Shown one piece after another: positions 8,756 to 16,442 of a stretch of DNA of 53,445 nucleotides (positions are counted from its first letter, which is position 1; the number at the start of each line of letters is the position of its first letter). The notes below the pieces were generated by a model, which was given only the letters and a program-made list of their open reading frames with translations, was not told where the DNA came from and made no database searches. The DNA comes from Bacteroidales bacterium. Its GTDB lineage: Bacteria; Bacteroidota; Bacteroidia; Bacteroidales; UBA932. Location of the stretch: assembly GCA_017615615.1 (NCBI GenBank), contig JAFZZW010000013.1, positions 1 to 53,445 on the forward strand. The letters are read 5' to 3'. The position numbers were made by a program, and so were the translations under genes.

Positions 8756-9273
8756 CGGTCCTGTTCTATTGTTCCGCTAACGAGGCAATAGCACCCCAAT
8801 ACAACGACGCAGCCCGCAGCATAGTGCGTGCGGCCGCTGCGCGCGGTTGCCGCATCGTGTCCGGGGGCACCACCAAGGGTATGATGCGCGTGGTGAGCGA
8901 GGAAGCCCTGGCCAACGGCGCCTACACCAAAGGCGTGGTACCCCGCTTCATGAAGCCTCTGGTCTATCCCGGCCTCAGCGAGGTGGTCTGGACGGACACC
9001 ATGTCCGAGCGCAAGGCCGCCATGCTGGAGGGCGTCGACCTTGCCGTCGCTCTCCCCGGAGGTATCGGCACCATGGACGAGCTCTTCGGCACCATGGTCC
9101 TGATCAAACTCGGGCAGTACCACGGCCGTGTCGCCGCCCTGAATATCGACGGCTTCTTCGACCCGCTCGCCTCGCTGCTGGACCACTTCGTCGCCACCGG
9201 CATGCTCATGCCCGATGAACGCGACATCCTTAAAATGCCCCGCACCGTAGAGGAACTGGAGGAACTGCTTTGA
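8752..9273 (+). CDS. LOG-family (TIGR00730) nucleotide-processing protein
   Basis: This 173-residue Rossmann-like protein belongs to the LOG/lysine-decarboxylase-like family, which releases the base from nucleoside 5'-monophosphates (cytokinin riboside phosphates in the best studied members). The defining PGGxGTxxE motif is present as LPGGIGTMDELF (about residues 102-113). An upstream SGGTTKGMM segment matches the nucleotide-binding glycine loop, and the conserved Arg/Lys of SERKAAMLEG precedes the motif. It overlaps trxA by 4 bp and the prenyl synthase by 4 bp. The bacterial role is probably nucleotide salvage or housecleaning; no closer assignment is possible. Confidence 0.88.
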   Translation: MTVLFYCSANEAIAPQYNDAARSIVRAAAARGCRIVSGGTTKGMMRVVSEEALANGAYTKGVVPRFMKPLVYPGLSEVVWTDTMSERKAAMLEGVDLAVALPGGIGTMDELFGTMVLIKLGQYHGRVAALNIDGFFDPLASLLDHFVATGMLMPDERDILKMPRTVEELEELL

Positions 9274-10241
9274 ACCGCGAGAGCATCATATCCCTGCTTG
9301 GAGGCACCTGGACGGCTTATTCGGAGCTGATCCGGGACTCCCTGCGCTCGGATATCCCTCTCCTTGAGAAGGTCAACTCCGACCTCCTTTCCAACGGCGG
9401 CAAACAGATACGTCCGATGCTCTCGCTCCTTGTGTCCAGCGCCCTCGGGCAGCCGGGGGAGGAGAGCGCGGTATTCGCCGCCGCGACGCAGCTCATCCAC
9501 AACGCCACCCTGTTCCATGACGACGTCGCCGACTGCAGCAGCCTTCGCCGCGGCAAGCCTACGCTGAGTGCCGTCATAGGGCCTTCGGCTGCTGTGCTGG
9601 TAGGCGATTTCTGGCTGTCGCGGGCCGTTCGCATCGTGGTTTCCAGGCCCCATCAGTCCGAGGCCATCGAATTGTTTTCCAAGACTCTGTCTGACCTTGC
9701 TGAAGGCGAGATGCTCCAGCTCCAGATGGCGTCCGACGCCTCCACGGCGGAGAAGGATTACCTGCGAATAATCTATTGCAAGACGGCCTCCCTGTTCGAA
9801 ACCGCATGCCGCCTGGCCGCCTGTTCCGTTGACGCGACGCAGGAGCTGACGGACGCCGCCGGACGTTACGGCGCAGCGGTGGGCATGGCTTTCCAGATCA
9901 GGGACGACATATTCGACTACCAGCAGGGAGAGATAGGCAAGCCCGTAGGCCTGGACCTTACGGAGCAGAAGATTACCCTCCCGCTTCTCGGCGCTATGAA
10001 AAACCTGCCTCAGTCCGGGCAGGAACGCATCCGGGAGCAGGTGCGCCAGATTCCGGACCATCCGGAGAATTGCGAAGCCATACGCTCCTTCGTTCTGGAG
10101 AACGGCGGCGTGGAGTACGCTGGCGGACGTCTCGGGGAATTCATCGCGGAGGCCGAGTCCGCCCTGGCGGCATTCCCGGAGTCCGGGTTCCGGGACGCCC
10201 TGGCGGCGCTGGCACGTTACAATGCAGTGAGAACCAAATGA
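9270..10241 (+). CDS. trans-Polyprenyl diphosphate synthase (octaprenyl type)
   Basis: This 323-residue enzyme condenses isopentenyl diphosphate onto allylic diphosphates to make the long prenyl chain of menaquinone. Both Asp-rich motifs are present: LFHDDVADCSSLRRGKPT (first DDxxD plus the following Arg-Arg) and QIRDDIFDYQ (second DDxxD). The conserved NGGKQIRPML segment that binds diphosphate lies near residues 42-51. There is no in-frame ATG near the 5' end; the best start is the TTG at 9270, which overlaps the LOG stop as TTGA and has a GGAGG about 8 bp upstream. Chain length cannot be read confidently from the sequence. Confidence 0.92.
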   Translation: MNRESIISLLGGTWTAYSELIRDSLRSDIPLLEKVNSDLLSNGGKQIRPMLSLLVSSALGQPGEESAVFAAATQLIHNATLFHDDVADCSSLRRGKPTLSAVIGPSAAVLVGDFWLSRAVRIVVSRPHQSEAIELFSKTLSDLAEGEMLQLQMASDASTAEKDYLRIIYCKTASLFETACRLAACSVDATQELTDAAGRYGAAVGMAFQIRDDIFDYQQGEIGKPVGLDLTEQKITLPLLGAMKNLPQSGQERIREQVRQIPDHPENCEAIRSFVLENGGVEYAGGRLGEFIAEAESALAAFPESGFRDALAALARYNAVRTK

Positions 10242-11218
10242 GATTCAGCGACATAAACGGCAACGCAGACACCCTGAAGGCCCTTTCCGGCATGATCTCA
10301 TCCGGAAGGATCCCCCACGCGCTCATGTTCATCGAGCCGGACGGCGGGCCCGCGTTCAGCGTGGCAATGGCGTATCTGCAGCGGCTGTACTGTCATTCCG
10401 GGACTGCAGAAGACTCATGCGGCGAGTGCCCGTCCTGCAACCGCGTCGGCAAGCTTATTCATCCGGACATACATTTCGTATTTCCCACCACATCTGGCCA
10501 GTCTTCGGTGTCGCTCATGCCGCAGTTCCGCGCGCTGGCGCTTGAGAATCCCCGTTTTACGGAGGCGGAGCTCGGAGCTGCGCTGGGAATCGACAGCAAA
10601 TCATCCCTCATCCCGGTGGCGGAGGCCCGCGAAGTGCTCTCGCAGCTGTCGCTCAGCGCCCTTGAGGGAGGATGGCGGTCCGTAGTAATCTATCTCCCGG
10701 AAAAGATGAACCAGGAGGCCGCCAACCGCCTTCTCAAGGCCATCGAAGAGCCGGAGCCGCAGACGGAGTTCATCCTCATCACCCATTCTCCGGAGAAGGT
10801 CCTGCAGACCGTAGCGTCCCGCTGCCAGCGCCTGCAGCTCGGCGCGCCCGTCAAGGCTCCCGAATTCGACCAGCCGGAACTCCTGGACGACCTGATGGAT
10901 GCAATAGTCCGCCGCGATCTCTACGACGCACTGGAGGCCGGGGAACGCATTTCAGCCCTCCCTTCGAGGGAAAGCGCCAAGGCCTTTTGCAAATATGCCT
11001 CCGACGCCATGCGCAACGTCTTCCTCGCCCAGCAGAAGATGACTCTCGCGCAAACGGTCTCCGGAAACGCCGCCGCCTGGGCTCCAAAGCTGCACAAGTC
11101 TTTCGCGCGGGGCGCACTCGCAGCCCTGGACAACGCCAACCGCATGGTGGAGCGCAACGTAAACATGAAGATCATTTTCGCCGACCTGGCGAACAAACTA
11201 TACCGCATCAATGGATAA
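10238..11218 (+). CDS. holB: DNA polymerase III clamp-loader subunit delta'
   Basis: Delta' is the stator subunit of the replicative clamp loader. The 326-residue product begins at ATG 10238, overlapping the prenyl synthase stop (ATGA); an open frame extends further upstream but lies inside that gene. The zinc module is visible as Cys52, Cys61, Cys64 and Cys67 (C-x8-C-x2-C-x2-C), spaced as in E. coli delta'. The P-loop position (FIEPDGGPAFSVAMA) lacks the GKT signature, as expected for delta', which does not hydrolyse ATP. The segment EKMNQEAANRLLKAIEEPEP matches the conserved sensor region, and SRCQRL the SRC-like Arg-finger motif. It overlaps the following ricT-like gene by 8 bp. Confidence 0.93.
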   Translation: MRFSDINGNADTLKALSGMISSGRIPHALMFIEPDGGPAFSVAMAYLQRLYCHSGTAEDSCGECPSCNRVGKLIHPDIHFVFPTTSGQSSVSLMPQFRALALENPRFTEAELGAALGIDSKSSLIPVAEAREVLSQLSLSALEGGWRSVVIYLPEKMNQEAANRLLKAIEEPEPQTEFILITHSPEKVLQTVASRCQRLQLGAPVKAPEFDQPELLDDLMDAIVRRDLYDALEAGERISALPSRESAKAFCKYASDAMRNVFLAQQKMTLAQTVSGNAAAWAPKLHKSFARGALAALDNANRMVERNVNMKIIFADLANKLYRING

Positions 11219-12368
11219 CGAAACCATACAATATGACTGTTTCAGGGGGTGCTCGGTAGTGAAGGGAGAGGAGGAAGACGAACTCTTCTACCGCGCCGGC
11301 TGCTGCAAGCTGTCCGACCGCAACATCCTCAAGGGGATCGAGGACGGCACCTGCCCCGACATCTTCGAAGTCCGCTTCAAGAATACCCGCAAGGGATTCT
11401 ATGTGAACGATTCCGGCCAGAACCTCACCATAGGCGACTTCGTCATAGTGGAGGCCGCCAACGGCTACGACCTCGGCATCGTCACGCTCGCCGGCCCTAT
11501 CGTGACCCGCCAGATGGCCTGCAAGGGCACCGGGCGCGAGGGCACCGAGTTCCGCAAGATATACCGCAAGGCCAAGCCAGCAGACATCCAGAAATGGCAG
11601 GCGGCCATAGCCCGCGAGCACGAGACCATGATAAAGGCCCGCAAGATTGCGGCCGAGCTCGGCCTTGAAATGAAGATCGGCGACGTGGAGTTCCAGGGAG
11701 ACGGCACCAAGGCCATATTCTATTATATCGCCGACGGTCGCGTCGATTTCCGCCAGCTCATCAAGGTCTTCGCCGAGGAATTCCGCATCCGCGTAGAGAT
11801 GAAGCAGATAGGCGCCCGCCAGGAGGCCGGTCTCATCGGAGGCCTCGGCGTCTGCGGACGCGAGCTTTGCTGCGCCAATTACATCACTTCCTTCCAGAGC
11901 ATATCCACTTCCGCCGCCCGCTGCCAGGACCTTTCGCTCAACCCGCAGAAACTCGCCGGCCAGTGCGGCAAACTCAAGTGCTGCCTCAATTATGAGGTTG
12001 CCACGTATATGGATGCACAGTCCCGCATCCCCAAGGTGCAGGGCCCCCTGGAGTTCGAGGACGGCCTGGCATGGCTTCGCAAGACCGACATCCTCCGCGA
12101 GATAATGTACTTCTCGTACGACAAGAACTCCGACGCGGACCTTTATGCCCTCGACGCCGAAGAAGTCCGGGAAATACAGGAAATGAACCGCGCCGGCAAG
12201 AGGCCGGAGTCCCTCAAGACCGAGCCCGAGCCTGTCATGCCCGAATTCGTCACCGCCGTGGGCGACGACAGCATCTCCCGTTTCGACGCTCCCAAGCGCA
12301 AACGTAAGCGCTCCCGCAACCGTTCCCGCAACTCCCGCCGCAAGGGCGGCAAAGAGGGAGGCGAATGA
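11211..12368 (+). CDS. PSP1-domain protein, RicT/YaaT-like
   Basis: This 385-residue protein contains a PSP1 domain (about residues 50-285), the family of Bacillus RicT (YaaT), part of a Cys-rich Fe-S complex that affects RNase Y maturation and development. Paired Cys motifs are clear: VCGRELCC around residues 218-225 and QCGKLKCCLNYE around 248-259, plus CFRGCS and AGCCK near the N terminus, all consistent with cluster or metal binding. The C-terminal 40 residues are extremely basic (KRKRKRSRNRSRNSRRKGGK), suggesting nucleic-acid contact. It overlaps holB by 8 bp and the gldH-like gene by 4 bp. Its neighbour GldH is typical of Bacteroidota. Confidence 0.88.
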   Translation: MDNETIQYDCFRGCSVVKGEEEDELFYRAGCCKLSDRNILKGIEDGTCPDIFEVRFKNTRKGFYVNDSGQNLTIGDFVIVEAANGYDLGIVTLAGPIVTRQMACKGTGREGTEFRKIYRKAKPADIQKWQAAIAREHETMIKARKIAAELGLEMKIGDVEFQGDGTKAIFYYIADGRVDFRQLIKVFAEEFRIRVEMKQIGARQEAGLIGGLGVCGRELCCANYITSFQSISTSAARCQDLSLNPQKLAGQCGKLKCCLNYEVATYMDAQSRIPKVQGPLEFEDGLAWLRKTDILREIMYFSYDKNSDADLYALDAEEVREIQEMNRAGKRPESLKTEPEPVMPEFVTAVGDDSISRFDAPKRKRKRSRNRSRNSRRKGGKEGGE

Positions 12369-12775
12369 GGCTCCGCTGCGTCTGGTTGATGATTACCGTG
12401 GCGGTCCTGGCGGTATCGTGCCGGGAACCGCGCGCCCGGGAGTACTACCTGCGGGCAGACCGCACAGGCGAGTATTCCTTCGACATATCGCTAACGGATT
12501 CCCTGGCCAGATACGATATTTCATTCTATACTGCCATCGTCAAGCCTCTGCTGCATAAAGACACCCTTGCGAGTTTCCCTATGCAGATAGTATGGCGTTC
12601 CCCCTCCGGACTCTACTTCTCGGAAACGGTCTATTATCCCGCCGCATCCCCCAGGGTCCTTTACCGCAGCGGCCTCATCCCCTCGGAATACGGCACCTGG
12701 AACATCGGCATCACCCTCCCGGAAGAACCCTCGCGCCTTCGCGGTCTGGGCATCATCTGCGAAAAACAAAAGTGA
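12365..12775 (+). CDS. gldH: GldH-like lipoprotein
   Basis: This 136-residue protein has a lipoprotein signal with lipobox AVSC (Cys19) and an all-beta body. It matches GldH in size, lipidation and position directly behind the PSP1 gene. GldH is required for gliding and type IX secretion in Flavobacterium, but it is widespread in non-gliding Bacteroidales, where its role is unclear. The conserved-looking C-terminal part is SEYGTWNIGITLPE followed by a short LRGLGIICEK end. The start ATG overlaps the upstream stop by 4 bp. The call rests on context and general features more than on a strong motif. A hairpin terminator begins at its stop codon. Confidence 0.7.
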   Translation: MRLRCVWLMITVAVLAVSCREPRAREYYLRADRTGEYSFDISLTDSLARYDISFYTAIVKPLLHKDTLASFPMQIVWRSPSGLYFSETVYYPAASPRVLYRSGLIPSEYGTWNIGITLPEEPSRLRGLGIICEKQK

Positions 12776-12814
12776 CGCCGGCCATTCCTTGGGATGAATG
12801 ACCGGCGTTATTTT
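12775..12814. terminator. Bidirectional terminator between gldH and the nucleoside hydrolase-like gene
   Basis: ACGCCGGCCATTC (12775-12787) pairs with GAATGACCGGCGT (12796-12808) with one mismatch and loop CTTGGGAT. A T-rich stretch follows on the plus strand and an A-rich stretch precedes it, so it can end both the gldH run and the convergent minus-strand transcript. The hairpin starts on the last base of the gldH stop codon. Confidence 0.85.
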
Positions 12815-12870
12815 GAGCTTTTATTGACGCAGGCCGTTCCAATCAATGAACGACCGGCGGCAGTGAAAGA

Positions 12871-14232
12871 CTAGTGCTGTATCGCCATCAGGCGGATGTA
12901 CTTGAGGACGGTGTCGCTCCAGACCTCGTCGCCGGGGAGCTGGTAGCGGCAGTTGCCCTTGGGGTCGGGGGTGAAGATGGTCTCGCCCCTGGGGGTGAGC
13001 TCCACCCATCCGCGCTCGGACAGGGTGTAGATTTCGTCGCCCTCTACCGCGTTGATGACGGCGAGGGGATCCCACATCTTCTGGCCGGTGTCGCACTGGA
13101 GGTATTCATAGACCCACTTTATGGGGTGGCAGTCGGTCCAGTTGATATCTGCGAGGACTTGCTCGTCGGGGTAACGCAGGGGGTCTCCGACCTCGCCGGG
13201 CGAGAAGACCATGTCCAGTTCCTTGGGCCAGAGCTCGAAGAACTTGAGGGAGAAGTCGATGGCCTGGGTGAAGTTGTAGTCGGGCTCCACGGCCTCGCCG
13301 AACACGCCGCCCATGCAGTAGATGTTCTTGACCTTGGCGCGCACCAGCTCGACGCCGTTGAGCGGTGAAAGCTCGTCGGGAACGGACTGGAGCAGGCGTG
13401 CCAGGGATGTGACGAATCCTACGGAGGCGATGGTGACGCTGTGGTCGGGCTGCTCGGCGAGGAGCTTGCGGTACAGCTTATATGCCTCGGGGTATTCGCC
13501 GGGGGCCCTGTAGGTCTGCTTGAAGAGGAGGTTGGCATCCTCGTCGCGGGCGTATGCCACGTTGTGATAGGGAATGAAAACCTTGGGATCCTTGATGCCG
13601 GCGCGCTCCAGGCCGATGGGGATCTGGGGATAGCCGTAGAAGTTGTTCATGATGTCCACGGCGTCGGCATTGGCGGCTCCCATGCGGTCGACTATGACTC
13701 CGAGCAGGGTGCAGCGCTTCATGTCCATGTAGCGGTAGAGCATCATGAGGGCGAAGAGGTCGTCCGTGGAGGAACCCATGTCGCAGTCGAAGATGATGCG
13801 GCAGTCGCGCTGCTCGTAATTGGACTTGACGTTGATGTTCTTGGCTATGTCGTAAACGGTGTGCTGGCCGTTCTCGCGGGCGAATGCAAGCGCAGCGGCG
13901 AGGCTGTCCTCGGGGAAACTGCGGGTGCTGTCGAAGTAGTACTTGCCGGTCTCGGGATCTCTCCAGCCGCCGACCAGCATGTTGTGCTCGCGTGCATGTT
14001 TGACCACTCCCGGAATGCTCTTCTTGTCGAAGCTGTTCTGGGTGGCGGCGTAGGATACCATGAGACCCTTCTGGGGCTGGCGCATGGTGTTGAGGTCCAA
14101 GGTGAAGCCGTCGGGGAACATCTGCCCCATGGCCCAGATGGCGTTGTAAAGCTCCTTGTCCGAGAGCTTGGGCTGGGCCGAGGCCGCAACGCTCAGAAGG
14201 ATGAGCGCTATTACGGTAAATACCCTTCTCAT
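12871..14232 (-). CDS. Secreted nucleoside hydrolase-like protein with an extra N-terminal domain
   Basis: This 453-residue protein has a signal peptide (MRRVFTVIALILLSVAASA). Its second part, from about residue 140, resembles inosine/uridine-preferring nucleoside hydrolases, which bind Ca2+ and cleave the N-glycosidic bond of nucleosides. The calcium-binding start motif DxDxGxDD appears as IIFDCDMGSSTDDLFALMM (the third Asp is offset, so the site is not canonical). The domain also has a TIASVGFVTSLARLL segment like the family's VGPLTNLA. The first 115 residues of the mature protein form a separate unrecognised domain including a GGWRDPETGKYYFDSTRSF segment. It starts 6 bp after the efp stop and is probably cotranscribed with efp. 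Substrate could be nucleosides in the periplasm; confidence in exact chemistry is moderate. Confidence 0.75.
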   Translation of the reverse strand: MRRVFTVIALILLSVAASAQPKLSDKELYNAIWAMGQMFPDGFTLDLNTMRQPQKGLMVSYAATQNSFDKKSIPGVVKHAREHNMLVGGWRDPETGKYYFDSTRSFPEDSLAAALAFARENGQHTVYDIAKNINVKSNYEQRDCRIIFDCDMGSSTDDLFALMMLYRYMDMKRCTLLGVIVDRMGAANADAVDIMNNFYGYPQIPIGLERAGIKDPKVFIPYHNVAYARDEDANLLFKQTYRAPGEYPEAYKLYRKLLAEQPDHSVTIASVGFVTSLARLLQSVPDELSPLNGVELVRAKVKNIYCMGGVFGEAVEPDYNFTQAIDFSLKFFELWPKELDMVFSPGEVGDPLRYPDEQVLADINWTDCHPIKWVYEYLQCDTGQKMWDPLAVINAVEGDEIYTLSERGWVELTPRGETIFTPDPKGNCRYQLPGDEVWSDTVLKYIRLMAIQH

Positions 14233-14238
14233 GACGGT

Positions 14239-14805
14239 TTATACTCTTTGTCCGTAGGAGCGGTCGCTGGTGTTGACGGTGATTTTCTCTCCGGTTTCGA
14301 TGAACAGGGGAACCATGATGCGGGCGCCGGTCTCCAGGGTGACTTCCTTGAGGGCGGAGGATGAAGCGGTGTTGCCCTTGACGGCGGGCTCGCTGTAGGT
14401 AACCTCGAGGGTTACGTAGGTGGGGAGCTCGCAGGTGAGGCACCTTTCCTCTTCGCCGGTGACGAACATCATTTCGACGTGCTGGCCTTCCTTCATGAGG
14501 TCTGCGTTCTCCACGGCCTCGTGGGGGAGGGTGATCTGCTCGTAAGTCTCTTCGTGCATGAAGTTGAAGGACTCGCCGTCGTCGTAAAGGAACTGGTAGG
14601 GCCTGCGCTCGACCTCGATGGTCTCGATCTTGGCGCCGGCGGTGAATGTGTTTTCAAGGATGCGGCCGTTTTCCAGGTTGCGGAGCTTGGTTTTCACGAA
14701 AGCGGGGCCCTTGCCGGGCTTGACGTGCTGGAACCAGACTATTACACAGGGTTTGTCGTTGTACTTGAGGTAAAGACCGTTCTTGAAATCTGCTGTTGTT
14801 GCCAT
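14239..14805 (-). CDS. efp: Elongation factor P
   Basis: EF-P rescues ribosomes stalled at consecutive prolines. The 188-residue product has the three-domain EF-P length and the tip loop KPGKGPAFV with Lys32 at the position that is modified in other bacteria. The C-terminal signature region reads TGARIMVPLFIETGEKITVNT, matching the EF-P PROSITE-like end. The start ATG at 14805 gives the standard N terminus (MATTADFKNGLYL). It follows ispH after 52 bp and precedes the nucleoside hydrolase-like gene by 6 bp. Confidence 0.96.
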   Translation of the reverse strand: MATTADFKNGLYLKYNDKPCVIVWFQHVKPGKGPAFVKTKLRNLENGRILENTFTAGAKIETIEVERRPYQFLYDDGESFNFMHEETYEQITLPHEAVENADLMKEGQHVEMMFVTGEEERCLTCELPTYVTLEVTYSEPAVKGNTASSSALKEVTLETGARIMVPLFIETGEKITVNTSDRSYGQRV

Positions 14806-14835
14806 ATGTGATTTGAATTGGTTTATTATAACTCG

Positions 14836-14843
14836 CGAATATA
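14836..14843 (-). promoter_or_regulatory. Possible promoter of efp
   Basis: On the minus strand TATATTCG, one base off TAnnTTTG, lies 30 bp before the efp ATG in the 52-bp gap behind ispH. No clear -33 element was identified. Confidence 0.35.
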
Positions 14844-14857
14844 GAAAAATGCCGTGA

Positions 14858-15724
14858 TTAATGCAAATTTTCGATGGCGCGGGCCACCTGTTCCAGCAGC
14901 CATCGGGGTGTAGACGTGGCGCCGCACACCCCTGCCGTCCCGGCGTTTGAGAACCATTCGGGACGAAGGTCTTCCGCTTTCCCTATAAGGTGGCTGCGGG
15001 GGTTGACGCTCCGGCAGAGTTCGTACAGCACCTTGCCGTTGGAACTGGATTCTCCGGCCACGAAAACCACCACGTCGTGCTCCCGGGCGAACTCGGAGAG
15101 CTGACGGTGGCGGGACGAGACCTGGGCGCAGACGGTGTCGTGAACGCGGAGGCGCTCGCCGGCCCGGGCGCTGAGGGCGCTCGAGACCCGTGCGTATTCC
15201 TCCGGACTCTTGGTGGTCTGGGAGAACAGCTCTATGCTGCCGTCCGGGGGAATGGAACCGTTTTCCAGAGCCTCCCTCAGGCCCTCCAGGCTTTCCACTA
15301 CGATGGCGCGTCCGGAGGTCTGCCCCACCAGCCCGAGTACCTCTGGATGTCCGATTTTCCCGAAAATGACTACGGCGGAACGCTCGGAAGCCTCACGGAT
15401 CTGCTTCTGCAGGCGGAGAACCACAGGACAGGTACAGTCGAGCACCGAAACTCCGGCCCTGTGAAGGGCGTCGTAGGTCGAGGGGGGCTCTCCGTGGGCG
15501 CGGATTATGACGGTGCTGCCGGGAGCGAGGGCGACAGCCTGCGGGAGACTTACGGTGACGAGTCCGCGGCCGGCGAGGCGCGAGAGTTCTTCCTCGTTGT
15601 GAACCATCGCTCCGAGCGAGTACAGCGGCGAGGATCCGCGCGCAAGGAAATCTTCCGCGGTGCCTATGGCGCGGATTACGCCGCCGCAGAAGCCGGAATG
15701 GGGGTCGATGCCGACCTTTATCAT
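14858..15724 (-). CDS. ispH: 4-hydroxy-3-methylbut-2-enyl diphosphate reductase
   Basis: IspH is the [4Fe-4S] enzyme of the last step of the MEP isoprenoid pathway, producing IPP and DMAPP. Its product feeds the polyprenyl synthase encoded at 9270. The 288-residue protein has the three cluster cysteines at Cys13 (GFCGGV), Cys99 (DCTCPVV) and Cys199 (DTVCAQ), the active-site Glu in GHPEVLG (Glu128), and the substrate His residues in MVHNEEE and RAHGEP. The start is taken at the ATG at 15724 (MIKVGIDPHSGFCGG); the frame stays open 13 codons upstream but that part lies inside cmk and is not conserved in style. ATG overlaps the cmk stop (ATGA). Confidence 0.95.
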   Translation of the reverse strand: MIKVGIDPHSGFCGGVIRAIGTAEDFLARGSSPLYSLGAMVHNEEELSRLAGRGLVTVSLPQAVALAPGSTVIIRAHGEPPSTYDALHRAGVSVLDCTCPVVLRLQKQIREASERSAVVIFGKIGHPEVLGLVGQTSGRAIVVESLEGLREALENGSIPPDGSIELFSQTTKSPEEYARVSSALSARAGERLRVHDTVCAQVSSRHRQLSEFAREHDVVVFVAGESSSNGKVLYELCRSVNPRSHLIGKAEDLRPEWFSNAGTAGVCGATSTPRWLLEQVARAIENLH

Positions 15725-16404
15725 TGGATGCCGAACTTGCCCTGGATGAGGCCCTGCACCCATGCAAGTTCCTCTTCGAAGGTCATGTCGGAATTGTCGA
15801 GCACGAAGGCGTCGGCCGCCTGGCGAAGCGGGGCGGTTTCCCTGTGAGAGTCAATATAGTCGCGCTCCCGGAGATTCTTTACGACTTCTTCCAGAAGGGG
15901 AGTCTCGCCCTTGGCGACCAGTTCGTCGTACCGCCGCTGGGCGCGTACCTGCTCGGACGCGGTCATGAAGATCTTGAGTTCCGCATTGGGGAATACTGCG
16001 GTGCCGATGTCCCTTCCGTCCATGACGATGCGTCCGCGGCGGCCGAATTCGTGCAGCTTTTCGTCCACCCAGGCCCGTACGTAGGGCACTGCGGCGACGG
16101 GGCTGACCTGCGCGCTGACCTCCATGGAGCGGATCTGCTGCTCGATGCAGCGAGCGCCCATGCAGAGGCGTCCCTCGGCGTCGAAATGAAGCTCCAGCCT
16201 GCCCAGGGCTTCCTGGAGGGCGGGGCTTACGGTGCCGAGGCGCGATATGAGCATCTCCTCCTGTGCGAACAGGGTTACGCCGCGGTAGAGGGCTCCGGAA
16301 TCAAGGTACAGGAAATCGAACTTGCGGGCGATTTTTTTTGCCAGCGAACTTTTGCCGGTTGACGAATAGCCATCTACGGCTATGATGATATCGGGAATCT
16401 TCAT
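15721..16404 (-). CDS. cmk: Cytidylate kinase
   Basis: Cmk phosphorylates CMP and dCMP with ATP. The 227-residue product has the P-loop DGYSSTGKSSLAKK near the N terminus, the CMP-binding YLDSGALYRGVT segment, and the signature MDGRDIGTAVFPNAELKIFMTA, followed by a lid with RAQRRYDEL. The start ATG at 16404 lies 6 bp after an exact TAnnTTTG promoter element, so the upstream ATG at 16413 would lie inside that element and is rejected. The gene is divergent from a response regulator and overlaps ispH by 4 bp. Confidence 0.95.
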   Translation of the reverse strand: MKIPDIIIAVDGYSSTGKSSLAKKIARKFDFLYLDSGALYRGVTLFAQEEMLISRLGTVSPALQEALGRLELHFDAEGRLCMGARCIEQQIRSMEVSAQVSPVAAVPYVRAWVDEKLHEFGRRGRIVMDGRDIGTAVFPNAELKIFMTASEQVRAQRRYDELVAKGETPLLEEVVKNLRERDYIDSHRETAPLRQAADAFVLDNSDMTFEEELAWVQGLIQGKFGIQ

Positions 16405-16410
16405 ATGGCA

Positions 16411-16418
16411 CAAATGTA
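16411..16418 (-). promoter_or_regulatory. Promoter of cmk-ispH, leaderless geometry
   Basis: Minus-strand TACATTTG, an exact TAnnTTTG, ends 6 bp before the cmk ATG at 16404. The transcript would have essentially no 5' leader. Confidence 0.6.
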
Positions 16419-16430
16419 GAAAAATTTCAC

Positions 16431-16438
16431 GATATTTG
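16431..16438 (+). promoter_or_regulatory. Possible promoter of the response regulator
   Basis: GATATTTG, one base from TAnnTTTG, ends 4 bp before the ATG at 16443. It is divergent from the cmk promoter, with only 12 bp between the two -7 elements. Confidence 0.4.
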
Positions 16439-16442
16439 CGGT

